The notes: a model not told the origin generated them from the sequence alone. Shown: positions 1 to 11,111, counted from the stretch's first letter. The stretch: 64,000 nt of DNA from Sycobia sp. Sy_11 (GCA_018907035.1 JACCIC010000167.1:1240001-1304000); one strand, 5' to 3'. Translations and numbers: made by a program.

Positions 1-693
1 CCGACATTGGACATCAACCTACCAAGTTGTGCTGTCACTCGGGCAGCTCTATCCGCCGCTTTTTTTATTTGGTCCGAGAAGGTCAGCTTGGAATCAAGCG
101 TCACCCCCAGGTACCTTGCAGCTGCTTTGGTACTCCTACGTTGTGTCTCCAACCTGCATAAGGCGTATCTTTGGGATACGTTTCTTAGTCAGGAGCACGA
201 TCTCCGTTTTCGCCGCCGCCAGTTCTAACCCATTGCTCTCCATCCATATTTCCACGCGACGCATCACCTGATTGAGTTGCATCTGTGCAGCGTCATAATC
301 CCTAGCGATGATGACAGCTGCTACATCATCTGCGTATCCAACCAGAAAGATGTCTTCACGCATCTGCATCCGGAGTATTCCGTCATATGAGATGTTCCAC
401 ATGTCGGCTCCGAGTACAGCCCCTGAGCGACCCCGGAACTAAGTTTTTTCCTTCTCCGACCGTCCGATGTTTCGTAAACTAAGTATCGATCCTTAAGGTA
501 GTCACCCAATATACGAAGTATATAAGGCGGCACCCGAAAGTCTCGTTCCATGGCCATCAAAACATTTGCCCATCCAACAGAGTTGAAGGCATTCCGAACG
601 TCAAGGGTAGCCAGGAGGCAAACAGGTCGGAAGTAGTGATTACCCCTCTCTGTGCGCCTGGCCGCATCAACAACCTCGAGGATTGCGTCGACC
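1..693 (-). pseudogene. R1/Jockey-group non-LTR retrotransposon reverse transcriptase, fragment
   Basis: Read on the minus strand, this is the palm and thumb of a non-LTR retrotransposon RT. Motif A (LDVRNAFNSVGW) lies near 570-610, SSGVAQG near 430, the catalytic box LVGYADDVAAVI near 325-350 and the thumb piece ARYLGVTLDSKLTFSDQIK near 60-125. The pieces are in different frames, with breaks near 405-430 and near 136, so the copy is dead. It is cut at the window edge and stops at about 693, where AT-rich repeat begins. The motif style fits the R1/Jockey group; the exact clade is not resolved. Confidence 0.85.
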
Positions 694-870
694 TTATATC
701 ATTAATAATAACCATAACAATAATAATAATTAAAATTATAATAATAATAGTAATTCGCAAAATATAAACTCTCGTGATAATAATTATCTTAACATTCGAA
801 CATAATATTCCTGGAGACATCGAAGTAAAAATTATATTTTGAAATATTATTTCGTTATATGACTTCCTTT
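694..870. repeat. TAA/AAT-rich dispersed repeat, copy 1
   Basis: The stretch is made of ATA/TAA/AAC trinucleotide runs. About 75 bp from 694 is nearly identical to 8360-8435, including the trailing ATTCGCAAAA, so this is a dispersed repeat and not just local slippage. No coding signal is seen. Confidence 0.6.
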
Positions 871-1021
871 TAGAATTCTTAATTTTCTTCATAGGGCCGT
901 TTTCGGTCATCTTTCGTCTCAAAATTCGTCAGTGTATACAAATTCACTCTCCTCCTCGCTCGAAATCCACGTACATTCCCAGGCTTGAAAACTGCAAGGG
1001 AATGACCACTTGTGTAAACAC

Positions 1022-1087
1022 TTATACGCGTACATATACATATATACGTATATATATATATATGCATATAGATATATGTATATTCAT

Positions 1088-1145
<58 letters not shown>
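1022..1145. repeat. Compound (TA)n-(CA)n-(TA)n microsatellite
   Basis: Interrupted TA repeats are followed by a (CA) run at about 1088-1107 and then a pure (TA) run to 1145. Frames open through it only because the repeat lacks stop codons. Confidence 0.95.
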
Positions 1146-1147
<2 letters not shown>

Positions 1148-1149
1148 AA

Positions 1150-1980
1150 TATAGTTGCTGGACGTAACACCCGCAACCTTAAATGGTTGGTTGGGGATGG
1201 AAAAGATCTAAACAACCATCACGCTGGGTTGTTGTAAACATTGGTATTATGTTGGACTCCTGTTCATTTTGGTAGGTTGGTTGTTACTCGTTCGATGGCG
1301 ATATTAATGGGCACGTATTGGCTAACCGAATTCTGACTCTTCTTTCTTCTAGTTATAGGCGCTATTAATCTACTTACAATGCTACGGTTACAAATATCGA
1401 ACACGAATGTTGCGACAGCCAAAACATGGCCGCGCAAATTTATTTCGACCGGTAGATAAATTTAATAGATAAATATATTACGAAGAGAATAAATACATCG
1501 AATTATTTTAATTTATTTCCCCCACACTCACGTATAGTAAACACAGAATACAAGAAAATTAATTTAACGATTACAAAATAAATTAATATATGATATTAAA
1601 CATCATACGGTAAACATACCGAAAACGGGCAAAGGTCGCGACGACTACTGAAGAAGATAGTCGACGCAACTGCCGAAAATCGAACAAGCAGGGAGAGAAC
1701 GCAATATCTAGTCTCTCTACTACTAAGTTTAAGTCCGAAGTATACTGTAGAGAGGATACACTGCGCGCGGCAAGAGAGAGCACGTCAAGTGTATTAAACC
1801 GGCAGCCGCTATCCCCTCTAATACGCGCCGCACACACACTACCGTGCATTCTCGTCGGACGGCGCGCGCCAGCAGCGAATACTGCGGTAGGCGAATGCGC
1901 AAGTCTTATACTGGCACGCGCGTTCCGGTATATATAGCGGGTATTCGAAAACGAATTCACCCGCTGTATTTAATTAAAAT
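1150..1980 (-). other. Unassigned region with minus-strand promoter-like end, possible solo LTR
   Basis: There is no credible coding frame. On the minus strand a TATATATA box at about 1929-1937 is followed by GC-rich DNA, which resembles the U3/R part of an LTR. The left end carries AGTTGCTGGACG at about 1154, a string that recurs at about 8446 beside the copia 3' end. No partner LTR or primer-binding site was found, so this could equally be unrelated intergenic DNA. Confidence 0.3.
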
Positions 1981-2085
1981 AATTAAATAAAAATATAAAT
2001 TGTACTTAACATATATAGATATATATGTATATATATATATATATACGTATATATACATGTATATGTGCGTATACATTATTATACG

Positions 2086-2861
2086 TGTATACAATCACTT
2101 TACGTACCACAGTGGCTGCAAATCCAAATAATAAATTGTAAATAATAATTATTATGATTATTATTAAATATTATCATTATTAAACAGCATTATTATTAAT
2201 ATAATTATTAGAATTCGGCGGCTCGTCCGAAATTGAACGAGCGGCTACGGAAATAACCGACCATTTCGCTATAAAAGGGCCTGCAAAAGGCAAAATCGAG
2301 AGTTCGCACGGTGAACCAAGTGCCCCGAAGTTGATTCACACGAACTCTCCCCGGAGCTAAAAACCTATTCAGAGCTCAATAAACTCCTTCTTGAAAATCC
2401 TGTCCGAAACTATTAGTTTGATCTCTGTTGCGAGGCACTCCTCAAAAGACTAGCGGAGTTAAGCTTACCTTGTTTTATCCTATTTTAGAATCTACCTGTC
2501 ACGTTTCGTAAATTCCCCGCGTGGAAAATAACACCGGGTATCCGTGCGGTAAATAGCGCCGGATATTATACACATTTTATGCAAAATAACGCAAAATTAG
2601 TTTAAGTAATCATATAGATCTAGTTTATATATTATCTTTTATTAATTATATTGTTTATAATTTATCTGTTTCAGAACATCTTCTAAATAGAAGGTGGTTG
2701 TTTGAATAAATTCGTCTTTATTTTTTTCTTATCTAAAAATATACTGTGTTCTTGTATATTATTTTCCTGATCCGCCGTCCGATCCCAAAATACTTCCTCC
2801 CCTCTCAAACTACCTTGGAAAATACCGCGTAAGCTATTCCGAGAGGGATAGGAACGTTACA
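2086..2861 (+). mobile_element. Ty3/gypsy element 1, 5' LTR
   Basis: The right boundary is firm: the LTR ends in GTTACA directly against an 18-nt primer-binding site. Inside are a TATA box (TATAAAAG, 2270-2277) and an AATAAA signal at 2378-2383, in the order expected of U3-R-U5. An inverted repeat (GCTCGT/ACGAGC, 2221-2242) lies just upstream of the TATA box. The left boundary is a guess at a TGTATACA, because no second LTR was found for comparison. Confidence 0.6.
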
Positions 2862-2879
2862 TGGCGCCCGAACAGGGAC
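2862..2879 (+). promoter_or_regulatory. Primer-binding site, tRNA-Lys type
   Basis: TGGCGCCCGAACAGGGAC is the 18-nt complement of a tRNA-Lys 3' end, the same primer site used by many retroelements. It follows the LTR end without a gap and fixes the element as plus strand. An untranslated leader follows to 3241; it holds two near-copies of GGCGTGYTGAGC near 3019-3055. Confidence 0.9.
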
Positions 2880-3241
2880 TAGTATTATAAATCTGTAAAA
2901 TTTACATTTGAGTAAAATTTATTATTTCTGAAATTACAGAATAATTTCTTTAAACGAAAATTTTGAAATTATTATACAGAAATTGCATTTTTTTCGATCT
3001 TGGTGAAAAAATCCTAGTGGCGTGCTGAGCGACCAGGTGCTAAGGCGTGTTGAGCCAAAGTACGAAGTAACACACATCGAAATTATAATAAAATTGATCG
3101 TTTTGAAAAGAGAAAACTGAATTAATAGTTTTCTAGTAGATAAAATAAAAGGAAATTATTTTTTCCATTGCAGAAAATTAAAAAAAAAATATTACACTGT
3201 ATATTTATTGGATTTACAAATAAAATTAAAATCCAACTAAA

Positions 3242-4300
3242 ATGGCAAAACCGCGAGTAAGCTGGATCTATAAATTAACGAAAGAGAAAATCGAACGAGA
3301 ACTTGTTAAAAATAATTTACCTATAGACGGTACAAAAGCGTATTTACGACAAAATTTAATCTCATATGTACGGGCTCACACGGAGCTCTTTGTCGACAAA
3401 CCAGAAGACGAAAAAGACTTCAACGAAGATCTGAATCGAACTCAAGATCTGGAAGAAATTGAGGAAGAACTACGTCTGCAGCTCCTAAATCAACAAGCGG
3501 CTACATCAACGTCCAGTCCAGTCGTGGCACACCCAGCTGTGAACACACTTTATGGCACGCCGCCTGCTACTGTGTACGTACAGCAGCCGTCGGCTGCACA
3601 AGAAAATGCCAAAGTAATGGACCAAATGAGGAAATGGAATTGCCATTTCAATGACAAAAACTTACATTCCTTTCTCGAAAGGATCCATGAATTACAAAGA
3701 GCATATAATTATCTGATTAACAAATTCTCAACGGATTTCAGGAATTATTGAGAGGTGATGCGCAGTTATGGCATAGAAATTATGCCACAAATTTTAAAAC
3801 TTTCATAGAATTAGAAGAAGGACTACGAAAGTTTTATTTATCACCTAATGAACGTCGAAATCTAGATCGCCAGATACATAACCGTGTACAGGAACCTAAT
3901 GAGGATATCCGTGCATCCGATAACTCATTGATTCACTAATGAGACGTCGAGGAGGATTTACAGAGGAACAAAAAAAAGAAAGAATGTATTACAACATGCT
4001 CGCTAAATACCGTCTTCATATACGCCGTGACGATGTTACGTCTACCTCCGACATAGTGCAGTTAATGGAGGAATACATAGAAACCAAAAAACAGTGTAAA
4101 AAACAGCAAAATGCGAATAGTCATGCAGCTTTACATACCAACGAGCCGCACAACAGAAAACACGAAATTCGAAAATGCAACGAAAAAATATCTACTGTGT
4201 ACCACAGAAATAAGTGTTGCTGGAGGTGCAAACAGACGGGCCACGACCGTTTTAAATGCACAAACCAACAGAAGATTTTTTGTTCATATTGTGTATGTAA
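3242..4300 (+). pseudogene. gag: Ty3/gypsy element 1 gag, frameshifted
   Basis: This is the capsid/nucleocapsid precursor of the plus-strand gypsy element. It starts at the first ATG after the leader (MAKPRVSWIYKLTKEK). The N-terminal part resembles a SAP-like helical segment and is followed by an acidic stretch. A capsid-like segment (LRGDAQLWHRNYATNF) begins near 3745, and the end carries one zinc knuckle, CWRCKQTGHDRFKC, with CX2CX4HX4C spacing (about 4218-4260). Two frame changes, near 3715 and near 3925, split it into three reading frames. At about 4300 the sequence passes abruptly into RT, so protease and the N-terminal half of RT have been deleted. Confidence 0.85.
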
Positions 4301-4305
4301 TTCAA

Positions 4306-4688
4306 CGTAATGCCGTTCGGCTTGCATTCAGCACCAGCTACGTTTCAAAGACTGCTAGACAGAGTGATCATTCCAGTGATGGCACCTTATGCATTTGCCT
4401 ATCTCGACGATATCGTGGTGGTCTCGTCTACATTCGAGGAACATTTAGAAAAATTAAAAGAAGTGTTCGACCGTTTAAGAACAACGAAATTAAAGCCAAA
4501 TCCAGAGAAATGCCATTTCGCCCGTACAAGCATAAAATATTTATGATATATTGTGGAGAAAAATGGTCTACAAACCGATCCGGATAAAAGTAACTGCTGC
4601 CCTTAATTTAGCACCACCGAGAAACATGAAAGAAATCCAACGATTCATGGGTCTAATATCATGGTATAGAAAGTTCTTGAAGGATATC
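4306..4688 (+). pseudogene. pol: Ty3/gypsy element 1 reverse transcriptase remnant
   Basis: This is the middle of a gypsy RT: MPFGLHSAPATFQRLLD, then the catalytic box FAYLDDIVVVS near 4395-4425, then a frame change near 4545 and NMKEIQRFMGLISWYRKFL. It joins directly to the gag zinc knuckle upstream. At about 4689 it ends against the minus-strand gag of a second gypsy element. RNase H, integrase and a 3' LTR are absent. Confidence 0.88.
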
Positions 4689-4689
4689 T

Positions 4690-5660
4690 CAATTCGCCGA
4701 TTAATTGCTGAACGGTCCGAGGAGGCGCATATGGTCTCTAGATAGTCTTTTAAGACTGCGACAGCGTTAAACGTGTGTCCACGAATTGCCTGTCTTGCCT
4801 CCCCTGTCACGCGTGCCCGTAACAACCTTACGAAACTTGGTTCACTGGTCGCGTCTATAATATCTAGTGCTTCATCGCAGCCCTCGAAGAACACGCTCAG
4901 GGTGATGTTACGCCCGTTGAATACAGGCACCACCTTAAGCACGTCCTTCAGTGGGACTGATTGCGTAGGCATCTCGATGCTCCTTTTGATTTCGTTAGGA
5001 AGGTTGCTACTAAGGAATTCTCAATGCCTATTCTTGAGCCCGTGTTGAAAGCTTCCCCGTCCGAAAACTGAAGCGAATCCACTAGGAGTTTACCCGAGTT
5101 CTCACTCGAACTGCCGTCCGTTTTTTTTGGTTGACGTTTCCAGTAGTCAAACAGGAAATTGAAGTTCCGTATCTCTCGGAATCTCCCTCAACGGCGAGAA
5201 AGGGTCTTTCCGTTCGAGTTCGGCTCGGGCGGCGCTGTCTTATTTTGCCACGTCCCTGGTAATTCGACGCGTGGACATTTGTTCTATTCGCTGCCTATTC
5301 GTCTAAGCTTAATTGCCTAACGGCTTCTTCTAGAAAATCGATATCTGAATCGCTTACGGACCGCTTATTCTTCAGTTCCGTGAAAGCGCGTGCGGTAATT
5401 TGCCAAGTTTTTTCTAGCCAAGTTCGGAATCTTTAGCTGTCCCTTTCTAATTCTTCTATACGAGTTTCAGTGTCCGTCAATTTCCGACGTAGAAAATTCG
5501 GATTTCCGTGAGTTTCCACACAGGCCTCTTGGAGCTCTTCTATATATGTACAATTATTTCGGAATCGCGTTTCGATCTTACAAAGCGCCCTGTGGTAGGA
5601 ACTCACTCGCTCATCTACCGTATTTAACCGGTCTTTGCTCGGCGCGGGGGGTCTCTATTT
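4690..5660 (-). pseudogene. gag: Ty3/gypsy element 2 gag, truncated
   Basis: The minus strand carries a gag-like protein in several frames. Its 5' half is rich in charged residues and probably coiled-coil (TYIEELQEACVETHGNPN, RKLTDTETRIEELERD). The 3' half has a capsid-like start, LKDVLKVVPVFNGRNITLS, followed by FFEGCDEALDIID and RARVTGEARQAIRG. Frame changes near 4975 and earlier, plus stops, inactivate it. It is cut at 4690 by the junction with element 1. The PBS and LTR on the same strand at 7.5-8.0 kb probably belong to the same element. Confidence 0.7.
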
Positions 5661-5689
5661 AACCCTACAATTTAAACGATAAGAGAGCG

Positions 5690-6640
5690 ACTGTGTATGT
5701 ATAGGGAGAGGAAAAAGTCGTATAATGCGCGCGAAGATGAGTTGGGCAGGAAATGAAAGAAATGAGAAAAAGGAATTTTAAGGTAAAAATTAAATTAAGA
5801 TTAAAAGTTAGAAAAAAAATCGAAGGTTCAAAGGAAAAATTACATACGAAAAATTGGTTAAAAATTAAGAAAAATAAAAATTTATATAAAAAGGATGACG
5901 GCTAAAGACTAAAGTTTCAGTTCGAATGTAAAAATTAGTTGAATTTTAAAATTTAGGAAAAAGTTTTTAAAAAAAATCAAAATAAAAATAAAAATTAGTT
6001 GAAAATTTCAAAAAAACAAAAAAAATTAAAGATTAGAATAGAAATGAAAATTAAAACTAGAAAAAAAAAATGAATAGTTAAAATTAAATAATAGTTAAAA
6101 TTAAAGCTTAAAACAACAAAAAGATTAAGAATTAATAAAAGTTAAATGGCGAATTAAATAAAGATTAAAATTTAATTAAGAATTAAAGTAAAAAAAGTTG
6201 GGAATTAAAAAGGATTCAAACTTAAAATCTAGTTAAAATTATATTTAAAAATGGTTTAAAAAGGTTGAAAAAAAATATTTAGTTAGTCATAAAATAAGTT
6301 AGTTAGTTAAAATATGTTAGTTAAAAGTTTAAAAAATATCTGGCAAAAAAATATTTAAAAAGAAAGAAAAATAAAGAGAATTAAAAGTTAAAATAAAGAT
6401 TAAAATTAATAAAGATTAAAAATTAGAAAAGAACGAAAGGAATAAAATTAAAAATCAAAACAAAGTTTCAAAATTAAGAATAGATTAAAACAATCAAAAA
6501 TTGAATAAAAATTAATATTAAAACAATAATAAAACTTAGGTATTAAATGATGAAAGTGGGAAAGGGAAATAGGGTATACTCAATAAATATAGATTTCATT
6601 TAAATTCCACGTTTATTAAAATATTTCTGAAATGCCTATA
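5690..6640. repeat. A-rich, C-poor low-complexity tract
   Basis: About 900 bp of plus-strand sequence is built from variants of AAATTAAAGATTAAAA, with very little C. There are no credible frames. It sits between the gag and the leader/LTR of gypsy element 2, whose transcript would read it as a U-rich tract. It could be part of the leader, an expanded satellite or a separate insertion. Confidence 0.7.
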
Positions 6641-7537
6641 TGTGTATATGTGTGTACACAAAAAAAATTTTTTTTTAATTTTAGGTTTTTTTTAATCTTC
6701 CTCGCTCTCGCTATCCAAGTTTAGAAATAATTTTCGTTTCCACCCCGTGAGTCTCATACGGCTGGGTGGATCGCCCGACCCTTGGACGGAGATTGCCGCC
6801 GATATATCGTGCTCGGTCACCTGGTCCCCCTATTCCCGGCTCCGTCTCTCCTCCGTGGTGCGAAATTCCTCGTCCGTCGGCGGCTGACGTCGGCGCTTAT
6901 GTCGAGGCAGGCGCGGAAGTCGTTAGCGGTGGTGCGGTCAGGTGCGCTGCGGTGGGCAACGGCACGATAGGTAGCGCCGATGGTAGGTCGGTGAGCTTCG
7001 GTAAGGTGAGCTCAGCGACGATACGGAGTCCTTTAGTCGTCCGTCGAGCGGCTGGGAGCGGATCGCGTTGTCGTGGCCGCGGTGGTTCGACGACGGCGCC
7101 GGCTGTCGCACCAGTCGCAGGGCGGACTAACTCCGCTAGAGAGGGTAAGCCCGTCTACGGGGGATACACCAGGACCAGCGGAAAAACGGCTTCCCGTTTT
7201 ACTGGCCGCTCCGCCGCGAGTTCCCGCAGATATCGATCGTGGATGGGCCGATATATTCGCTATACGGTATCCTTTAATTCCTGATCAGGGAATGCTCCGG
7301 GGATTGCTCCGCCTCTAGTATCTGGCCTCGGATCAATAACCGGGTCTCACGTTGACGCATCTTATGATCCCGATTTCTCCTTTGTTTATAAGCTTTCCCG
7401 GCCACTAAAAAAAATTAGAAACAAAAAAAATGTTAAGTACAGTACCGCTTCGCCCTATTCTTCGCTACGCGAACCGGCCTAGTAATAACAAAACCCGAAA
7501 AGAAAAAGGACAAAAGGTGTCCGTGATCTATGAACGT
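6641..7537 (-). other. GC-rich leader or gag N-terminal region of gypsy element 2
   Basis: Composition changes sharply to GC-rich. On the minus strand one frame from about 7315 to about 6700 has only a few stops in roughly 200 codons and is Ala/Pro-rich (for example VEPPRPRQRDPLPAARRT), as in some gag N-termini. It starts downstream of the primer site, so it is probably leader or decayed gag. A plus-strand frame at 6766-7284 overlaps it and looks like its shadow. Confidence 0.4.
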
Positions 7538-7555
7538 ATCCCGGCTGAGCCCCCA
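7538..7555 (-). promoter_or_regulatory. Primer-binding site, tRNA-Pro type
   Basis: The minus strand reads TGGGGGCTCAGCCGGGAT. From established knowledge, the tRNA-Pro primer site of gammaretroviruses is TGGGGGCTCGTCCGGGAT; two positions differ. It lies 7 nt inside the LTR end and orients the element as minus. Confidence 0.7.
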
Positions 7556-7562
7556 ATTTTTT

Positions 7563-8040
7563 TGTGACGTCCAACCGAAGCTGGTATCACCCGGGAAATC
7601 TTAACGGCGATTTAATGCCGTTAGTTATCGGCGAATTACCCCCTTAATTTTCGACCAACACCTTCGCGTATTGAAGCCGGGGACATCGGTGCAGTTCGAC
7701 GCTGGTTAAGGCCACGTCCGGGTGGCTTACCCCAACGTGTCGGATTCGAAGCGGCGACGGCTCTGCTTTTCGCAGTCCAGCGGGCCCGTATTTATAGTTG
7801 GAGCGCGAAGCCGCCGAATTTTTCCCCGCTGGGAAAATACATGGTAGTGGGAGAGATGAAGGGACGTTTTTTTATTATAGAAATGTTGTACTTTCCTTCA
7901 TCTCGTACAAATATTATTACGATTATCGCTTTCTCTTTCGTTCCAAACTACGCTCGACAAAGAGTTTTCATATAAACTACATGAAAACCAACCTAGGCGT
8001 CGTCGCGAATTATAAATTACTAACATTATTTAATATTTAA
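7563..8040 (-). mobile_element. Ty3/gypsy element 2, 5' LTR
   Basis: Read on the minus strand, a TATA box (TATAAATA, about 7788-7796 in plus coordinates) is followed by GC-rich R/U5 sequence ending in GGACGTCACA at 7563. Seven bases later comes the primer-binding site. The outer boundary is not defined; AT-rich repeat takes over near 8040. No second LTR copy was found. Confidence 0.6.
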
Positions 8041-8440
8041 TAGAAAATATAATTATAATTATAAAGTTAATAATAATAATTGATGAATTGTAATAACATA
8101 CTCGTATGAACTAGTACATTTTATGATAGTGAATACGCGTCAAAAATATGAAGACTAATATTAATACTAAAAATAATAATTGTAATAATAATGATAATAA
8201 TAATAATAAAAATCTTAATAATAATGATCCTGATAATAATACTCAAAATAATAATATACAAGTAAGATAAACACTCATAATAATAATTAACTTCACAACC
8301 TTAATAATAACTATAATAATAATTAAAAATAACATAAACACTCATGATAATAATTAACTTTATATCATTAATAATAACAATAACAATAATAATAATTAAA
8401 ACTATAATAATAATCATGATTCGCAAAAATAAGAAAAACA
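8041..8440. repeat. TAA/AAT-rich dispersed repeat, copy 2, with tandem units
   Basis: This is a run of ATA/TAA/AAC trinucleotides. Units of roughly 75-80 bp starting with AAACACTCAT can be followed from 8272 and again from 8334. The segment 8360-8435 is a close copy of 694-768. No coding frame is present. Confidence 0.6.
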
Positions 8441-8479
8441 AGATACAGTTGCTGGACGCTACAAAACAATTAGGCTTCC

Positions 8480-9185
8480 TTTTGTTTTCAGACCTAATGC
8501 ATCAATTAAATATAACAATCTAGGTTTTGCTTTTGGTCATAATGTCTGCAATCTGATTTTCACTCTTTTCATTCTTAACATCAATCTCACCATTATTATA
8601 TAATTCACGTACAAAATTATATTTTACATCTATATGTTTCGTGCGTTGATGGAATTCCGCATTTTTTATTAATTTTAATGCACTCATATTATCAATATAT
8701 AAATTTCATGTTTTAATATTTATTTTACAGTCATGAAATAATTTCTTAATCCAAACAATTTCCTTACTTGCTAAAGCTGTGCTTACATATTCGGCTTCGG
8801 TAGTTGATAACACTACACATTGTTGTCTTTTACTTTACCAGGTTATGGCTCCATTCGCATTAAGACAAACTACACCTGATGTAGATTTTCGTAATATTTT
8901 GTCACCTGCATAATCAGAATCACAGTATGTTTCGTAATCACCGTTTTTACAATATAATATTCTGAGATCTAGAGTATCCTTCAGATATCGCATAATACGT
9001 TTGACTAACAGTCAGTGTGCATCAATAGATTTTTCGAGAACTCTAGAAGCAACGTTTACGGTTAATATCGGTTAATATCGTTTATTAATATCGTTAATAT
9101 TAATAAAGCTAATATCGGGCCTACATACTACTTGTAGATATGTCAGACTACCTACAGCTTCTCTATATGGGACTTTACTGTCTAC
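8480..9185 (-). pseudogene. pol: Copia RNase H domain, decayed
   Basis: Conserved pieces on the minus strand are STTEAEYVSTALASKE near 8740-8800, NLYIDNMSALKLIKNAEF near 8670-8710 and TKHIDVKYNFVREL near 8600-8640. These are the end of copia polyprotein RNase H. Frame changes and stops are present. It continues directly from the RT frame at 9186. Confidence 0.8.
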
Positions 9186-9980
9186 TTACTTTGAAATCTT
9201 TACATCCCAACCAACTTCAATTAATGTACAAACAGAATTTGCCTCCTGCAAATTAAACTTTTGTAGCCTATTTAAAATATATTTACTTTGATGGATAAAA
9301 ATACATTGTTCATTTAATATATTAATTTCTATACCAAGATAACTGGTGACATTTTTAGTGGTCGTAACTGTAAATTTCTTCTTAAGCTCATAAAAAAATC
9401 TATCTATTAATCTTTCATTAGATGCAGCTAATAATCCATCATCAACATAAATAACTAATAACATTTCATCGTGGTTTTCTCTAAAATCATAAAAACATGA
9501 ATCCCCTGTACTTTGATAAAAACCAAATTTCCGTAAAAAATTCGAAAAATGTTTAGACCAGCATCTCGGAGCTTGTTTTAAACCATATAGACTTTTTAAT
9601 AATTTAGAGACTCGCGCTGTTCCATCGTGAAAACCTTCTGGCTGCTTCATATAAATTTCTTCCTTTAAATCGCCATACAAAAAAGCTGTTTTCACATCAA
9701 ACTGTCCTAAACATAGATTTTTCCGTGCAGCAAGACTTAATACAAACCTTATTGTATCAGAACGAACGACCAGGCTAAAAGTTTCTTTATAATTTACCCC
9801 TTCCTTTTGTGAATAAGCTGTGATTACTAGCCGCGCCTTATATCTTTCTGTTCCGTCGGTATTATATTTTTTCGTAAATACCCATTTACAATTAATCGCT
9901 TTAAAATTTTCTGGCTTATCTACGAGGATCCAGGTTCTATTTTCATACAACGAATTCATTTCTTTATTCATCGCTATCAT
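9186..9980 (-). pseudogene. pol: Copia reverse transcriptase
   Basis: This frame of about 264 codons holds most of the copia RT. CKWVFTKKYNTDGT is the entry motif, followed by LGQFDVKTAFLYGDLKEEIY (motif A), SLYGLKQAPRCW, and the catalytic box LLVIYVDDGLLAAS. The end, YLGIEINILNEQCIFIHQSKY, is the connection toward RNase H. The frame itself is unbroken, but the ATG used is internal to a polyprotein, and the flanking domains are broken. It is the best preserved copia segment in the window. Confidence 0.93.
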
Positions 9981-9989
9981 CCATTTTTA

Positions 9990-10903
9990 ATTCGTTGAAT
10001 TTATTACATCCTTATATGTAAGCGGAACAGTCTCGGCTACACGAGTAATCGGACAACCGTAAGAATCAGTTCGTTTAATTAAACGTCCATCTCGAAGAGT
10101 TCTATGATTATTTTCATTGCTATTATTATTTAAACTTTGTTATGGCTCTACAATTTCTTCTGTTACATCGTTCGATTCAATTGAAGTTTGATCGCTTTGT
10201 GATATACTTTCTTTTACGCGTATTTCTTGACTTTGTGAACAATATTTTCTATTTTAAAAACTATATCACGACTTAAAATTCTTTCTCTTTTACTCGGAAT
10301 ATATATACAATATCCCTTTGAATTTCCAATAGAACCGACAAATTCCCAAAAATCGATTTTTTATTTAGTTTTCTTCTTTTTTCGATTGGAACATGAACAT
10401 AGCATTGGGTTCCAAATACTTTCATATTTTCAAAATTTTCTTGCTTACCATACCATAACTCGAAGGGAGTCTTGTTGGTATGCCTCGTTGGATCCGTCCT
10501 ATTTAATACGTAAACCATGGTATTCATAGCTTCTGCCCACAGAAATATCCGTAATTCGGATTTAGAGTAGATCATAGATCGTGCTGCCTCTGTTACAATA
10601 CGATTCTCATGTTCCGCGACACCGTTTTGTTCGGGCGTATAAGGGAAAGGTTTCGAATGTATCACTCCTTTATTTTCTAAAAACTGACTTACTTCCTTAT
10701 TTTTAAATTCACGACCACCATCTGTATGTGATTCTTTAATTTGCTCACAAAACTAATTCTCTACTTCGGTGCAAAATGATTTTATTTTTCCTGCAACTTT
10801 CCATTTATTTCGAACAAAATAAATATATCGATATCGCGAGAAATCATCCTTTAAAATTAAAAAATCTAATTTTCAACCCATAGATTTATGCCCGATAGGC
10901 CCG
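9990..10903 (-). pseudogene. pol: Copia integrase core (3' part) and linker
   Basis: In minus-strand order: LILKDDFSRYRYIYF near 10820-10865 (first catalytic Asp region), HTDGGREF near 10705-10730 (second Asp) and PYTPEQNGVAEHENR near 10600-10645 (catalytic Glu). Then comes the C-terminal segment TPFELWYGKQENFENMKVFG. A low-complexity linker rich in Ser/Asn/Glu leads to the RT. At least two in-frame stops interrupt it. The 5' end, at 10903, abuts the LTR of the inserted element. Confidence 0.88.
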
Positions 10904-11111
10904 AGTTAAATAACTATATTTTGAGCACCAGTATTTATAGTCCGAAGTTTACGAACAAATACGCGAGAAACACAAAATAGTCATAAAGGAAAGTAAAGCA
11001 ATTGAACAAGAGGAGTTAATTGAATTACTTTTTATTTACACTTCTTTACAGATTCAGATCCCGACAGAGAGTGTCGTATCGCAGATTATTAATTCAGTTA
11101 TACCCTTCAGT
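10904..11111 (-). repeat. Errantivirus-like element, 3' LTR (left copy)
   Basis: It starts AGTTAAATAACT on the plus strand and ends ACCCTTCAGT. It matches 13797-14004 over the whole length, differing by scattered substitutions and compensating small gaps. On the minus strand it is the downstream LTR; the env frame ends inside it at 11094. Confidence 0.9.

Noticed and set aside
2862..2879. Primer site identical to the lentiviral tRNA-Lys3 site
   Set aside because: tRNA-Lys primers are used by many gypsy elements. The following gag and YLDD RT are Ty3/gypsy, with no lentiviral feature.
6766..7284. 172-codon plus-strand frame in GC-rich DNA
   Set aside because: It is low-complexity and overlaps a minus-strand Ala/Pro-rich frame that agrees with the element's strand. 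GC-rich DNA lacks stops by chance.
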